This document shows positions 17,031-26,070 of a stretch of DNA of 64,000 nucleotides, piece after piece. The stretch's first letter is position 1. Every line of letters starts with the position of its first letter. The position numbers and the translations under genes are program-made. This DNA is from Desmospora profundinema (GTDB lineage: Bacteria; Bacillota; Bacilli; Thermoactinomycetales; DSM-45169): positions 62,001 through 126,000 of the forward strand of contig NZ_JAVDQG010000010.1 of assembly GCF_031454155.1 (NCBI RefSeq), in the 5' to 3' direction. The notes beneath the pieces were generated by a model that worked only from the letters and a program-made list of their open reading frames with translations, made no database searches and had not been told where the DNA came from.

Positions 17031-19172
17031 TCACACCGGTACCATACTGAGGGAAACACGTTCCCGCTCTGTGTCCACGGACAAAACCCAGACATCGACA
17101 ACATCGCCCACACCGACGACATCCATGGGGTGCTGCACAAAACGCTGACTCATCTTGGAGATGTGAACCAGCCCGTCGTTTTTCAATCCAATATCCACAA
17201 AAGCGCCGAAATCGACCACATTGCGGACCGTTCCTTTCAGTTCCATCCCCTCGCGCAGATCCTCCAACTGTAATACATCGGAACGGAGCACCGGCGCCGG
17301 CAGTTCCTCCCGGGGGTCCCGCCCCGGCCGCAGCAGCGCTTCGACGATATCGCGCAAAGTGGGTTCCCCGCAATCCAGACGCCGGGCCATCCCGGCAATA
17401 TCGACGGCACGCAGCTTCTCCTTCAGCTCCGGCATCCCGATCGCCGCCGGTTGGCTTCCCAACTCGTTTAACAAAGCTTCCACCACCGGATAGGATTCGG
17501 GATGGATCGGAGTGCGGTCCAGAGAATTGTCCCCTTCGGGGATCCGTAAAAACCCGATGCACTGCTCATAGGTTTTGGCTCCGAGGCGGGGTACTTTTTT
17601 CAACTGGGTCCGTTCGGTAAACCGTCCTTCCTCTTCCCGGCGCCGGATAATGTTTTTCGCCACCGAAGCGTTGACACCGGAAACATACTGCAATAACGAA
17701 ACGGACGCAGTATTCACATCAACACCGACGTGGTTTACCGCGGATTCCACCACGGTGGACAAGCTTTCTCCCAATCGTTTTTGAGAGACATCATGCTGAT
17801 ACTGTCCCACTCCCACCGCTTTCGGTTCGATCTTGACCAATTCCGCCAGGGGATCCTGCAGTCGGCGGGCGATGGAAACCGCGCTCCGCTGCGCCACATC
17901 CAGGTCGGGAAACTCCTCCTTGGCCACCTTGGAAGCAGAGTAGACACTGGCTCCCGCCTCATTCACCATGATGTAGTAGACGGGGCGTTCCCACTCCTTA
18001 ATCAATTCCGCGACAAACGATTCCGTTTCACGGGAGGCGGTTCCGTTACCGATGGCGATTAAGTCGATTTGATACATCTGAAGCAGACGTATCACCGTTT
18101 GTTTGGCGTCTTTAATCCGGCTTTGTGGCGGTGTGGGATAAATCACTCCCACCTCATGCATTTTTCCGGTGTCGTCCACCACCGCCCATTTACAACCGGT
18201 CCGGTAGGCTGGATCCAACCCCAAGACCCGTTTTCCCCGGATCGGCGGTTGCAGCAGCAGCTTTCGCAGGTTTTCCGAAAAAATATGAATCGCCTGCTCT
18301 TCCGCCGCTTCCGTCAAAGCGGCACGGATTTCCCGTTCGATGGAGGGGAAGATCAAGCGCTTGTAACTGTCGGCGGCCACTTCTTTCAGGAAGCGGTGCG
18401 GACGGCGGGACAGAGTCCGTTCCAATCGAGTCAGGATGGGACCGTCTTCTTCCACTTCGATGCGCAGCTTCAGTACATCCTCCCGCTCCCCGCGATTGAC
18501 GGCTAAAATCCGATGGGACGGCATTTTGCGGACGGATTCCCGCCGATCATAATACATTTCATAGACGGAACGTTCGTCCGGATTTTTAGCTTCGGACACC
18601 AGTACGCCCCGGTTCCACATCCGTTCCCGCACCCATTTGCGGATATCCGCATCATCCGCCAGCTCTTCCGCCAGGATATCCATCGCTCCTGCCAGGGCGG
18701 CCTCAGGGGAGTCGACTCCTTTTTCCTCATCGACATAGGACGGGGCCAAAGCGGTCACTTCCTCTTCCGACTCCGCCGCCCGCATCGCCTCAGCCAGCGG
18801 CTCCAACCCGCGTTCCCGGGCCACCGACGCCCGTGTTTTCCGTTTGGGGCGGAATGGGCGATACAGATCCTCCACGGTTTGCAGTTTGTCCGCCGCCTCG
18901 ATTTTTGCCCGCAGTTCATCAGACAGCTTGCCCTGCTCGTCAATGAGGCGGATCACTTCTTCCCGGCGTTGACCCAACTGCATCAAGTAGTGGTTTCGTT
19001 CCTCGATGGCACGAAGCTGTTCCTCATCCAGCTCCTGGGTTCTCTCTTTACGGTAGCGGGCGATGAACGGAATGGTGTTCCCTTCCTCCATCAATTCCAC
19101 GCTGGCCTGCACTTGCCCCGGACGCAGCTCCAGCTCCGCCGCGATCTTCTGGATTCTCTCGTTTGCTTCCAT
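17031..19172 (-). CDS. tex: Tex family S1 RNA-binding protein (YdcI type)
   Basis: The 713-residue protein has the Tex layout: N-terminal helical HTH-like domain, YqgF-like RNase H fold in the middle (VLGLDPAYRTGCKWAVVDDTG), helix-hairpin-helix (SLLQYVSGVNASVAKNIIRRRE) and a C-terminal S1 domain (ELKGTVRNVVDFGAFVDIGL). Tex binds nucleic acid and is linked to transcription fidelity and stress. A TTG six codons upstream overlaps the ribosome binding site GGAGGGG, so the ATG at 19172 is the start. tex sits near cmpA and the sprT-like gene in Bacillus; here 5 kb with exported hydrolases separates them. Confidence 0.95.
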   Translation of the reverse strand: MEANERIQKIAAELELRPGQVQASVELMEEGNTIPFIARYRKERTQELDEEQLRAIEERNHYLMQLGQRREEVIRLIDEQGKLSDELRAKIEAADKLQTVEDLYRPFRPKRKTRASVARERGLEPLAEAMRAAESEEEVTALAPSYVDEEKGVDSPEAALAGAMDILAEELADDADIRKWVRERMWNRGVLVSEAKNPDERSVYEMYYDRRESVRKMPSHRILAVNRGEREDVLKLRIEVEEDGPILTRLERTLSRRPHRFLKEVAADSYKRLIFPSIEREIRAALTEAAEEQAIHIFSENLRKLLLQPPIRGKRVLGLDPAYRTGCKWAVVDDTGKMHEVGVIYPTPPQSRIKDAKQTVIRLLQMYQIDLIAIGNGTASRETESFVAELIKEWERPVYYIMVNEAGASVYSASKVAKEEFPDLDVAQRSAVSIARRLQDPLAELVKIEPKAVGVGQYQHDVSQKRLGESLSTVVESAVNHVGVDVNTASVSLLQYVSGVNASVAKNIIRRREEEGRFTERTQLKKVPRLGAKTYEQCIGFLRIPEGDNSLDRTPIHPESYPVVEALLNELGSQPAAIGMPELKEKLRAVDIAGMARRLDCGEPTLRDIVEALLRPGRDPREELPAPVLRSDVLQLEDLREGMELKGTVRNVVDFGAFVDIGLKNDGLVHISKMSQRFVQHPMDVVGVGDVVDVWVLSVDTERERVSLSMVPV

Positions 19173-19352
19173 ATGCCCCTCCGTATCCAATCAAATTTCG
19201 CTCCATCATCATACCTTCTTTGCCATCGAGGAGCAATTCGACCCTTGGAACGGACCGTATCTGCCAAAAGAAGTAGACAGTAATTGGTACAGACAATAGA
19301 TGTAGATAAGTTGGTCAACCAACAACGAATTTTTTCTTTCAATTTCTAATAA

Positions 19353-19487
19353 TCAGGATTCATGGAACGCATCTGCGATAAAATCGGTAACATCTCGCTT
19401 ACGGGTGGCGGAAATCTCCTCGATCAACTCCATACCCTTTGAAACATTGTAATTTGGTATCAGGAGGAAGAAGCTCCTACATAACAC
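19353..19487 (-). pseudogene. possible gene fragment, 44 codons
   Basis: An open frame from GTG to TGA reads MLCRSFFLLIPNYN and then ELIEEISATRKRDVTDFIAD, which has protein-like composition but no ribosome binding site. It is probably the 3' remnant of a lost gene at the left edge of the AT-rich island. The rest of the 19173-19722 gap shows only A/T-rich sequence. Confidence 0.3.
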
Positions 19488-19722
19488 GGACCATGACAAA
19501 ACTACCTCCGAAGAACGGGCTAGCAATGGTCCCTTTTTTATGCCATCAATCCCATATTAGATAGCTCAGCGTGTTTACCCTTTATTCACATTGGTATTGC
19601 TACTATAATTTTTATATCTGATGGTTTTTTTAATGTTAAATATAATCATTTCGTACTATTATCAAATATATTTTTATAATGATAGAATATTGATGAAAAA
19701 ATCTAATATTGGGGTTGGGAAA

Positions 19723-19965
19723 ATGAATAATTTATCCAAGCTTGTATCCGTGTGTATGACTTTCTTGCTTGCGTTTGGTCTGTTATTTACTCCTCATGTT
19801 CAAGCAAGTGATCTGGACGATGAAATTTTTGAAGAAGAGGAGTATGTTGATTATTATGTAGAAGGTACAGAGGATGATGAGGAAGATGATAGTGAATTAA
19901 CTGAATCATACAGTATAAATAGCGGAGAATACGGTGCAAAAGAAGGAAGGCAAGAAAACAGATAA
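19723..19965 (+). CDS. signal peptide and acidic linker of a secreted toxin-like protein (first part, frame broken)
   Basis: The 80-residue product starts MNNLSKLVSVCMTFLLAFG, with a predicted signal peptidase site after HVQA, followed by a stretch of mostly Asp, Glu and Tyr. It ends at a TAA while the next frame, entered by a +1 shift at the A-rich overlap around 19934-19960, continues into the toxin-like domain at 19934-20215. The two parts together would form one secreted protein of about 160 residues. GC content is well below that of the flanks, indicating transfer. Confidence 0.65.
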   Translation: MNNLSKLVSVCMTFLLAFGLLFTPHVQASDLDDEIFEEEEYVDYYVEGTEDDEEDDSELTESYSINSGEYGAKEGRQENR

Positions 19966-20215
19966 GCATTCTACGTACACGAAAGACCAATTAAAAGATG
20001 GAAAATTGCCGACTAAATCCAGAAAATACTCAAGCCATGACTTGTTAAACTCTAAAGGAAAGGTTAAACAGAGACGATATTACGATGGTAAGGGACGGGC
20101 TGATATGGATATAGACTATACTGATCATGGGAATCCAAAACAGCATCCGAAGGTTCCTCATCGACATGATTGGACATGGAAAGATGGAAAAGCTACAAGG
20201 TCAAAAGGTTATTGA
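19934..20215 (+). CDS. polymorphic-toxin-like C-terminal domain, 93 codons
   Basis: The frame begins at GTG (no good ribosome binding site) with lysine-rich QKKEGKKTDKHS and ends in DIDYTDHGNPKQHPKVPHRH. That His/Pro-rich ending resembles C-terminal tips of RHS- and WapA-like polymorphic toxins as I remember them; the enzymatic activity is not identified. It probably belongs to the secreted protein begun at 19723, either through an indel, a sequencing error in the A-runs, or programmed +1 frameshifting. The next gene, nine bases later, is the likely immunity gene. Confidence 0.5.
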   Translation: MQKKEGKKTDKHSTYTKDQLKDGKLPTKSRKYSSHDLLNSKGKVKQRRYYDGKGRADMDIDYTDHGNPKQHPKVPHRHDWTWKDGKATRSKGY

Positions 20216-20224
20216 GGTGAGTGT

Positions 20225-20467
20225 ATGGAGAAACTTTCATACGAAGACTTCGTACAAGATTTAAACACTGGTCATGACATTGAGTTTGAATATATTGGTA
20301 AAAAATACTCAATTACCAATTCACAAGATGGTTTTTCACTTTGTGAATACAATTCAAGTGAACCCATTACTTTTGCAAGTGTGGCAGAGTTATTGGAGAA
20401 AGCTAAGATTAGTGGAAGAACGATCAAAGAGATATGGCCGGAGATTAAGGTTAAAGACATTTTTTGA
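20225..20467 (+). CDS. putative immunity protein, 80 aa
   Basis: A small acidic cytoplasmic protein (MEKLSYEDFVQDLNTGHD..., FEYIGKKYSI, ASVAELLEKAKISGRTIKEIW) of unknown family. Its size, acidic character, location nine bases after the toxin-like frame and a ribosome binding site GAGGTGAGTGT overlapping the toxin end are typical of an immunity gene; this role is inferred from context only. A terminator follows directly. Confidence 0.6.
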   Translation: MEKLSYEDFVQDLNTGHDIEFEYIGKKYSITNSQDGFSLCEYNSSEPITFASVAELLEKAKISGRTIKEIWPEIKVKDIF

Positions 20468-20472
20468 CTATT

Positions 20473-20497
20473 AAAGCACCCATCAGGGTGCTTTTCT
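20473..20497 (+). terminator. terminator of the toxin-immunity unit
   Basis: AAAGCACCC and GGGTGCTTTT pair around ATCA. Confidence 0.85.
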
Positions 20498-20518
20498 TAT
20501 GCGAAAGGAGTTAGGATC

Positions 20519-20680
20519 ATGGCACATATGACAGCTGGGCAAGTTCATAAACACTTGAAGGACAACCCTGACCGGGCACTGGAGGCAGACAACCTGGAAA
20601 GTGTGTGTGCTGCCTGTCACAACCAGTTGCACCCAGAGAAAGCAGGTGGGAAGGCGAGGAGGAAGCGCAAAGCGCAGTGA
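20519..20680 (+). pseudogene. HNH endonuclease, C-terminal fragment
   Basis: A 53-codon frame starting ATG after GAAAGGAG encodes the end of a phage-type HNH nuclease: DNLESVCAACHNQLHPEK with the CxxCH and terminal histidine, followed by a basic tail. The N-terminal half with the first zinc cysteines and catalytic histidine strand is missing, so it is likely inactive. It suggests prophage or homing-type debris in this island. Confidence 0.6.
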
Positions 20681-20703
20681 TAAAGATAGTTGGAAATGGA
20701 TGA

Positions 20704-20811
20704 AAAAGGGTTGAATGGTACCCCTTATTCCCTGTTGACCCATTCTCAGAACCGGGAGTCTTCCACGAGCCCGTCACCGCGGAAGGACAGCAAATCATAA
20801 CCAAAACGTAA
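20704..20811 (+). pseudogene. C-terminal gene fragment
   Basis: An open frame without start reads KRVEWYPLFPVDPFSEPGVF and ends shortly after EGQQIITKT at TAA (20809-20811), immediately followed by a terminator. It looks like the last 35 codons of a lost gene; family not recognised. The rest of the gap up to nadE shows only the promoter region of nadE. Confidence 0.4.
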
Positions 20812-20846
20812 ATAAAAGCTCTCTCAACGAATGAGAGAGCTTTTAT
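20812..20846 (+). terminator. strong terminator
   Basis: ATAAAAGCTCTCTCA (20812-20826) pairs perfectly with TGAGAGAGCTTTTAT (20832-20846). Confidence 0.85.
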
Positions 20847-21092
20847 CATGGAAACGATCGATCTCCCATTCACGAAACCACATTTTTCTGATACAATTTC
20901 GGATCCGTCTGACAAAAACACCGGTACGGGGAGCAAAAGTTTCGTTTCAGTCTCACGCAAAATAGGGAAGCGTAATCAGTGACAACTGGCTTCGAATACC
21001 CTTACCATCTGTCATTTTAGCCGACAGCAGATGTCAAATAACCGAACATTTGATATAACTAAAGTAGTTATCGTCCAAAGGAGGATTTCCGT

Positions 21093-21920
21093 ATGAGACC
21101 CCTACAAAAGGAAATCATCGACGAACTGCACGTTCGTTCGTCCATCGACCCGGAACAAGAGGTGCGGATGCGCGTCCAATTCATCAAAGAATACTTGCGT
21201 CACACCCGTGCCAAGGGATTGGTTCTGGGAATCTCCGGGGGGCAAGATTCCAGCCTCGCCGGGCGCCTCTGCCAATTGGCCGTGGAAGAGCTTCGTCGTG
21301 AAACCGGGGAAGCATACCGTTTTATCGCCATGCGCCTTCCCTACGGCGTCCAGCAAGATGAAGCGGACGCACAACGGGCACTCCGCTTTATCCAACCGGA
21401 CGAAACGCTGACCGTTAATATTCAGGAAGCGGTAGAAGCCACCGTGAACGCTTTCCAAGCAGCCACCGATGAACTCTTATCCGATTTCGTCAAGGGGAAC
21501 GCCAAAGCGCGGGAGCGCATGAAGTCCCAATACGCCGTCGCCGGTGCCTATCATCTGCTGGTGGTGGGAACCGACCATGCTGCTGAAGCCGTCACCGGCT
21601 TTTTCACCAAATTCGGGGATGGGGCCTGCGACCTGATTCCCCTGTTTGGCCTCAATAAGCGGCAGGGCAAGGAATGCTTGCGACATCTGGGTGCCGAAAC
21701 GGCCATTTACGAAAAAGTGCCGACCGCCGATCTGTTGGATGACCGTCCCGGTCAGGCCGATGAGGCGGAGCTGGGCTTAACGTATCCCGTCATCGACGAT
21801 TATCTGGAAGGAAAAGAGGTGGACCCGGAAGCGGCTCAACAAATTGAAGACAAATTCCTGTCCACCCGCCACAAGCGAACCGTTCCCGTCTCCCCGTTTG
21901 ACGCCTGGTGGAAAGTATAA
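21093..21920 (+). CDS. nadE: NH3-dependent NAD+ synthetase
   Basis: The 275-residue protein is the amidating last step of NAD synthesis. It has the PP-loop [13 protein letters not shown], the family segments [21 protein letters not shown] and [15 protein letters not shown], and the length of the ammonia-dependent Bacillus enzyme (272); there is no glutaminase domain. AAAGGAGG precedes the ATG. It is a single-gene unit ended by a terminator. Confidence 0.97.
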   Translation: MRPLQKEIIDELHVRSSIDPEQEVRMRVQFIKEYLRHTRAKGLVLGISGGQDSSLAGRLCQLAVEELRRETGEAYRFIAMRLPYGVQQDEADAQRALRFIQPDETLTVNIQEAVEATVNAFQAATDELLSDFVKGNAKARERMKSQYAVAGAYHLLVVGTDHAAEAVTGFFTKFGDGACDLIPLFGLNKRQGKECLRHLGAETAIYEKVPTADLLDDRPGQADEAELGLTYPVIDDYLEGKEVDPEAAQQIEDKFLSTRHKRTVPVSPFDAWWKV

Positions 21921-21940
21921 CCCTTGCGCTACATCGATGA

Positions 21941-21969
21941 AACCGCCGTTCCAGTGACGGCGGTTTTTT
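21941..21969 (+). terminator. terminator of nadE
   Basis: AACCGCCGT and ACGGCGGTTTTTT pair across a short loop. Confidence 0.85.
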
Positions 21970-22058
21970 CGTTTCTTCCCTCCGATTGCAATCCCCGCCA
22001 AAATGGGATAGCGTAAAAAGAAAAGAATGTTCACTTTTGCCTGAAACGAGGAATCCCA

Positions 22059-22910
22059 ATGCACACCACACCCCTTTTCTCCTCGTCGTCGCGTCGCAGG
22101 ATTGAGGAGGTTCACCCCGACTTTCGGAAGCATCGGATGGATGAGGTAACGGTGGAAGAACCTCTGGAGATTCGCCTTCTCCCCTCTCAGGCTCCGGAAG
22201 CGGTGCCGCTGGCTGTCACCATGCGCACTCCCGGCCACGACTACGAGCTGGCCGCCGGTTTTTTGTGGACGGAAGGCATCCTGGAGAATCCCGCGCAGAT
22301 TCACCGTATTTACTACTGCCGCAATCCCCGCGAACCCCAGTATTTTAATATCGTTCAGGTGGCACTCCAGCAGGATGTTGCAATGGATTGGAAGCGCTTT
22401 ACCCGTCATTTTTACCAAACATCCAGCTGCGGCATCTGCGGAAAGGCCTCCTTGGAAGCGATCCGCGTGCGGGGAGTGGCACCCGTAAAGCGGACCTTCC
22501 AGATCTCACCCTCGGTGATCCGATCCCTGCCGGAGGCGTTGAGGCGGGAACAAACCGCCTTTGACCGCACCGGGGGACTGCACGCCGCCGCCTGGTTCGA
22601 CTGCGAGGGCAGCCTCCTGGCATTGCGGGAGGATGTGGGTCGACACAACGCTGTGGATAAATTGCTGGGGAGTTTATTCCTATCCGGCGCGCCGCTGCAT
22701 GACGGGATTCTCATGGTGAGCGGGCGAGCCAGTTTTGAAATTATGCAAAAAGCGGCGGTGGCCGGAGTAGCAATGGTGGCGGCGGTGTCCGCCCCCTCTA
22801 GCCTGGCCTGCGACTTGGCGCGGGAATTCGGGATCACGTTGATCGGCTTTATGCGGAAAGACCGGTTCAATATATACACCGGCGGTGAACGAGTGGAAGA
22901 GGAACGTTGA
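22059..22910 (+). CDS. fdhD: formate dehydrogenase accessory sulfurtransferase FdhD
   Basis: FdhD passes sulfur from IscS to the molybdenum cofactor of formate dehydrogenase-type enzymes. The 283-residue protein has the essential CxxC motif C124/C127 (TSSCGICGKASLEA), the GFLWTEGIL region and the C-terminal SGRASFEIMQKAAVAGVAM segment. It lies 18 bases before the molybdopterin oxidoreductase gene, which is its probable client. Confidence 0.95.
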   Translation: MHTTPLFSSSSRRRIEEVHPDFRKHRMDEVTVEEPLEIRLLPSQAPEAVPLAVTMRTPGHDYELAAGFLWTEGILENPAQIHRIYYCRNPREPQYFNIVQVALQQDVAMDWKRFTRHFYQTSSCGICGKASLEAIRVRGVAPVKRTFQISPSVIRSLPEALRREQTAFDRTGGLHAAAWFDCEGSLLALREDVGRHNAVDKLLGSLFLSGAPLHDGILMVSGRASFEIMQKAAVAGVAMVAAVSAPSSLACDLAREFGITLIGFMRKDRFNIYTGGERVEEER

Positions 22911-22928
22911 GTTTCAGGAGGGATCGGC

Positions 22929-25202
22929 ATGGAACAAAAACGGAAAAAGGGATGGGATTCCACCAGCTGGGCTTCTCTTACCCCTTTTGGGATGGGAGAG
23001 ACAAAACCCCACCATTTCAAAGAAATGATCCGGGTCGCCTGGGAAAATCGCGACCAACTGGGATACGCCTGGCGAATCCTCAACCAGGGATGCTGTGACG
23101 GATGCGCCTTGGGGACGACAGGAATGAAAGATTGGACCTTGCCGGGCACTCACTTGTGCATGGTCCGGCTGAACCTATTGCGGATGAACACCATGCCCGC
23201 CTTGGACGGCGAAATGCTTACCGACCTCAATCAGTTGAAGGAGCTGAACAGTCGGGACATGCGGGAATGGGGCCGCCTTCCGTATCCCATGCTGCGCCGC
23301 AAAGGGGATGCTGGTTTCCATCGAATTTCCTGGGATAAGGCGCTGAATCTGGCAGCGGATCAAATCCGGAAAACGATTCCGGAACGGCTGGCGTTTTACC
23401 TGACTTCCCGCGGGATCGGCAACGAGGTGTACTTTGCCGCCAACAAAGCGGCCCGCTTCCTGGGAACCAACCATATCGACAACGCTGCCCGCATCTGTCA
23501 TGCTCCCAGCACCGTCGCCCTGACCCGATCCACCGGTGTCGGTGCCACTACACTCTCTTATACGGACTGGATCGGAACCGACCTGTTGATTCTGGTAGGT
23601 TCCAATTTGGCCAACAACCAACCCGTCGCCACCAAATACATCTACCACGCGAAAAAAGCCGGCACCAAAGTGGTGGTGGTTAATCCCTATGAAGAAGAGG
23701 GGCTAAAACGATACTGGGTTCCCTCTGTGACTGAAAGTGCCCTATTCGGAACAAAACTGACCGATGATTTCTACTCTGTCTCCATCGGCGGAGATGCGGC
23801 GTTTTTTAATGGCGTCCTGAAACACCTGATCGAAACGAAACGAGTGGATCGTCCGTTCATCGACGGCCATACCCGGAATTTCGATGAAGTGGAGCGTCAT
23901 GTCACCCATCTGTCATGGGAGGAACTGGAGCGCTCCGCCGGTACCACCCGGAAAGAAATGATTCGATTTGCAAATCAATATGCCGATGCCGACACTTCCA
24001 TCACGGTCTGGAGCATGGGAGTGACCCAGCACAGTCACGGTACAGACAATGTACAGAGCCTGGTCAATTTAGCGTTGGCCATGGGGCGCATCGGACGCCC
24101 CCACACCGGCCTTAACCCGATACGCGGCCACTCGGGGGTACAAGGCGGTGCCGAGATGGGAGCAGTCCCCAACGCCTACGGCATGGGGCTGCCCGTTGAA
24201 TCGGAATCTGCCGACCATCTGAAGCAGCTGTGGGGGTTCACTCCGCCGACCCAGCCGGGATTAAAGGCGGGGGCCATGATCCAAGCCGCCTATGAAGGAA
24301 ATTTGGACACGATGATGGTAATCGGGGGAAACTTCCTGGAAACCTTGCCGGATCCGCTGATTGTCCGGGAGGCATTGGCCCGCATTCCGCACCGTATCCA
24401 TCAGGACATCGTTCTCAGTCCTCAGATGCTGGTGGAACCGGAGGCAGAAGATGGCTGGGTGCTCATCCTGCCCGCGGCCACCCGTTATGAAACACCCGGC
24501 GGAATCACGGAAACATCCACCGAGCGGCGGGTCATTTTCAGTCCGGAGATACCAGGACCCCGTATCGAAGAGGCACGACCCGAATGGTGGATACCAGTAG
24601 AGATCGCCAAACGCGTATACCCGGAGCGGGCTTCTCTCATTCATTATGAGGATCCCGCTGCCATCCGGGCAGACATTGCCCGCACCATCCCCGCTTATGA
24701 CGGTATTCAGCACCTGAAGAAACAGGGGGACCAGTTTCAATGGGGGGGCGTCCGATTATGCGAAGACGGAAACTTCGCCACCGATGACGGACGGGCTCGC
24801 TTTTACCGGGCGTCGCTGCCCCATACGGATATTCCGGAGGGAATGTTTCGAGTCGGTACCCGGCGGGGCAAACAGTTTAACAGCATGTTGTGGGGGGAAC
24901 ACGATCCCCTCACCGATTCGGTACGGGAAGATGTGTTCATCTCCCCAGCTGATGCCGATTCACTCCGTTTGGCGGACGGCGATCCGGTTTTGTTGCGCTC
25001 TTCCTTTGGCGAGATGAAGGGACGGATTAAACGGGTGCCCATTCAGCCCCGTAACCTTCAGGTCCACTGGCCGGAGGGAAACGCGCTCATTCCCTTCGGC
25101 CGCTTCGACCGGCTGAGCGGGGAACCCGATTATCACACCATCGCCGAGTTGATCCCATTGAAAGCCTCCAGTGGAATGGAAGCTGCCGCGGGGCGGGCGT
25201 AA
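22929..25202 (+). CDS. FdhF/YdeP-family molybdopterin oxidoreductase
   Basis: The 757-residue protein belongs to the YdeP branch of formate-dehydrogenase-like molybdoenzymes: N-terminal GWDSTSWASLTPFGMGETKP, cysteines C55, C56 and C59 (NQGCCDGCA), the molybdopterin-binding segments WSMGVTQHSHGTDNVQSLVN and GLNPIRGHSGVQGGAEMGA, and a C-terminal dinucleotide-binding beta-barrel (SPADADSLRLADGDPV). No signal peptide, so cytoplasmic. The true substrate is not known for this family; in E. coli YdeP is linked to acid resistance. It follows fdhD in the same unit. Confidence 0.93.
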   Translation: MEQKRKKGWDSTSWASLTPFGMGETKPHHFKEMIRVAWENRDQLGYAWRILNQGCCDGCALGTTGMKDWTLPGTHLCMVRLNLLRMNTMPALDGEMLTDLNQLKELNSRDMREWGRLPYPMLRRKGDAGFHRISWDKALNLAADQIRKTIPERLAFYLTSRGIGNEVYFAANKAARFLGTNHIDNAARICHAPSTVALTRSTGVGATTLSYTDWIGTDLLILVGSNLANNQPVATKYIYHAKKAGTKVVVVNPYEEEGLKRYWVPSVTESALFGTKLTDDFYSVSIGGDAAFFNGVLKHLIETKRVDRPFIDGHTRNFDEVERHVTHLSWEELERSAGTTRKEMIRFANQYADADTSITVWSMGVTQHSHGTDNVQSLVNLALAMGRIGRPHTGLNPIRGHSGVQGGAEMGAVPNAYGMGLPVESESADHLKQLWGFTPPTQPGLKAGAMIQAAYEGNLDTMMVIGGNFLETLPDPLIVREALARIPHRIHQDIVLSPQMLVEPEAEDGWVLILPAATRYETPGGITETSTERRVIFSPEIPGPRIEEARPEWWIPVEIAKRVYPERASLIHYEDPAAIRADIARTIPAYDGIQHLKKQGDQFQWGGVRLCEDGNFATDDGRARFYRASLPHTDIPEGMFRVGTRRGKQFNSMLWGEHDPLTDSVREDVFISPADADSLRLADGDPVLLRSSFGEMKGRIKRVPIQPRNLQVHWPEGNALIPFGRFDRLSGEPDYHTIAELIPLKASSGMEAAAGRA

Positions 25203-25213
25203 GCCTGTTCCGC

Positions 25214-25240
25214 GGTTTTTGATGGAAAATAAAAAACCGA
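25214..25240. terminator. weak terminator between convergent genes
   Basis: CGGTTTTT and AAAAAACCG can pair around a short loop between the oxidoreductase gene and sigB; the stem is A/T-rich and the call is tentative. Confidence 0.4.
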
Positions 25241-25284
25241 GGTTTTCGGAATCCGTCCGTTTCCGACATCCATCGGTTTTAACG

Positions 25285-26070
25285 TTAAATGATTTCGGTC
25301 GGCTCCATTCGGATCGCCTCCCGCAACTTGCGCAGAGCCCGTCGCTGCAAGCGGGAGACGTGCATCTGGGAGATTCCCAGGTGTTCACCCGCCTGTTTTT
25401 GGCTCATATTGTCGAAGAAGGTCATCTGGATGATGTCCCGTTCCCGGTCTGTAAGCACTTGGAAGGCCCGTTCCAACAGCATCTGCCGGTCCACTTGTTC
25501 GTAGCCGTGATCCGCATGGCCCACCAAGTCCAACAACGTCACATGGCTGCCGTCACTGTTGGCTTCGATCGGGCTGTCGACCGAGACCGCATTGTAGCTG
25601 CGGCCCATTTCCATCGTTTCCAAGACTTCCTCCGGACTGACTTCCAGGTATTCCGCGATTTCATCCACATGGGGAGAACGTTGAAAGCGGGTAGTCAATT
25701 CCTCCACCGCTTTTTTGATACGGGGGCCAAGCTCCTTAATACGGCGGGGTACATGGACGCTCCACGTCTTGTCACGGATGTAACGCTTGATCTCCCCTAC
25801 AATCGTCGGAACGGCAAATCCTTCAAAGCTGCGTCCATAAGTGGGATCATACCGTTTCAGGGCGGCAAGAAGACCGAGCATCCCTACTTGGGTTAAATCT
25901 TCGAAAGGTTCGCTCCCCCTGGAAAATTTAGAAGCCATCGTCTCTACCAAGGAGGTGTAATGTTCCACCAATTTCGCTTGAACGGCTTCGTCCCCCTCCT
26001 CCTGATAGAGACGGATCATTTCAAGGATTTCACCATCGGTGAGATTGCGTTTCTGCGGGCGAGTCGACAT
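25285..26070 (-). CDS. sigB: general stress sigma factor SigB
   Basis: A 261-residue sigma factor of the SigB/F/G group: region 2 with FEDLTQVGMLGLLAALKRYD and FAVPTIVGEIKRYIRDKTWS, region 3, and region 4 with MSQKQAGEHLGISQMHVSRL. It is the last gene of rsbU-rsbV-rsbW-sigB and overlaps rsbW by 41 bases, the arrangement of partner-switching stress operons. Held inactive by RsbW until RsbV is dephosphorylated. No rsbX follows. Confidence 0.94.
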   Translation of the reverse strand: MSTRPQKRNLTDGEILEMIRLYQEEGDEAVQAKLVEHYTSLVETMASKFSRGSEPFEDLTQVGMLGLLAALKRYDPTYGRSFEGFAVPTIVGEIKRYIRDKTWSVHVPRRIKELGPRIKKAVEELTTRFQRSPHVDEIAEYLEVSPEEVLETMEMGRSYNAVSVDSPIEANSDGSHVTLLDLVGHADHGYEQVDRQMLLERAFQVLTDRERDIIQMTFFDNMSQKQAGEHLGISQMHVSRLQRRALRKLREAIRMEPTEII

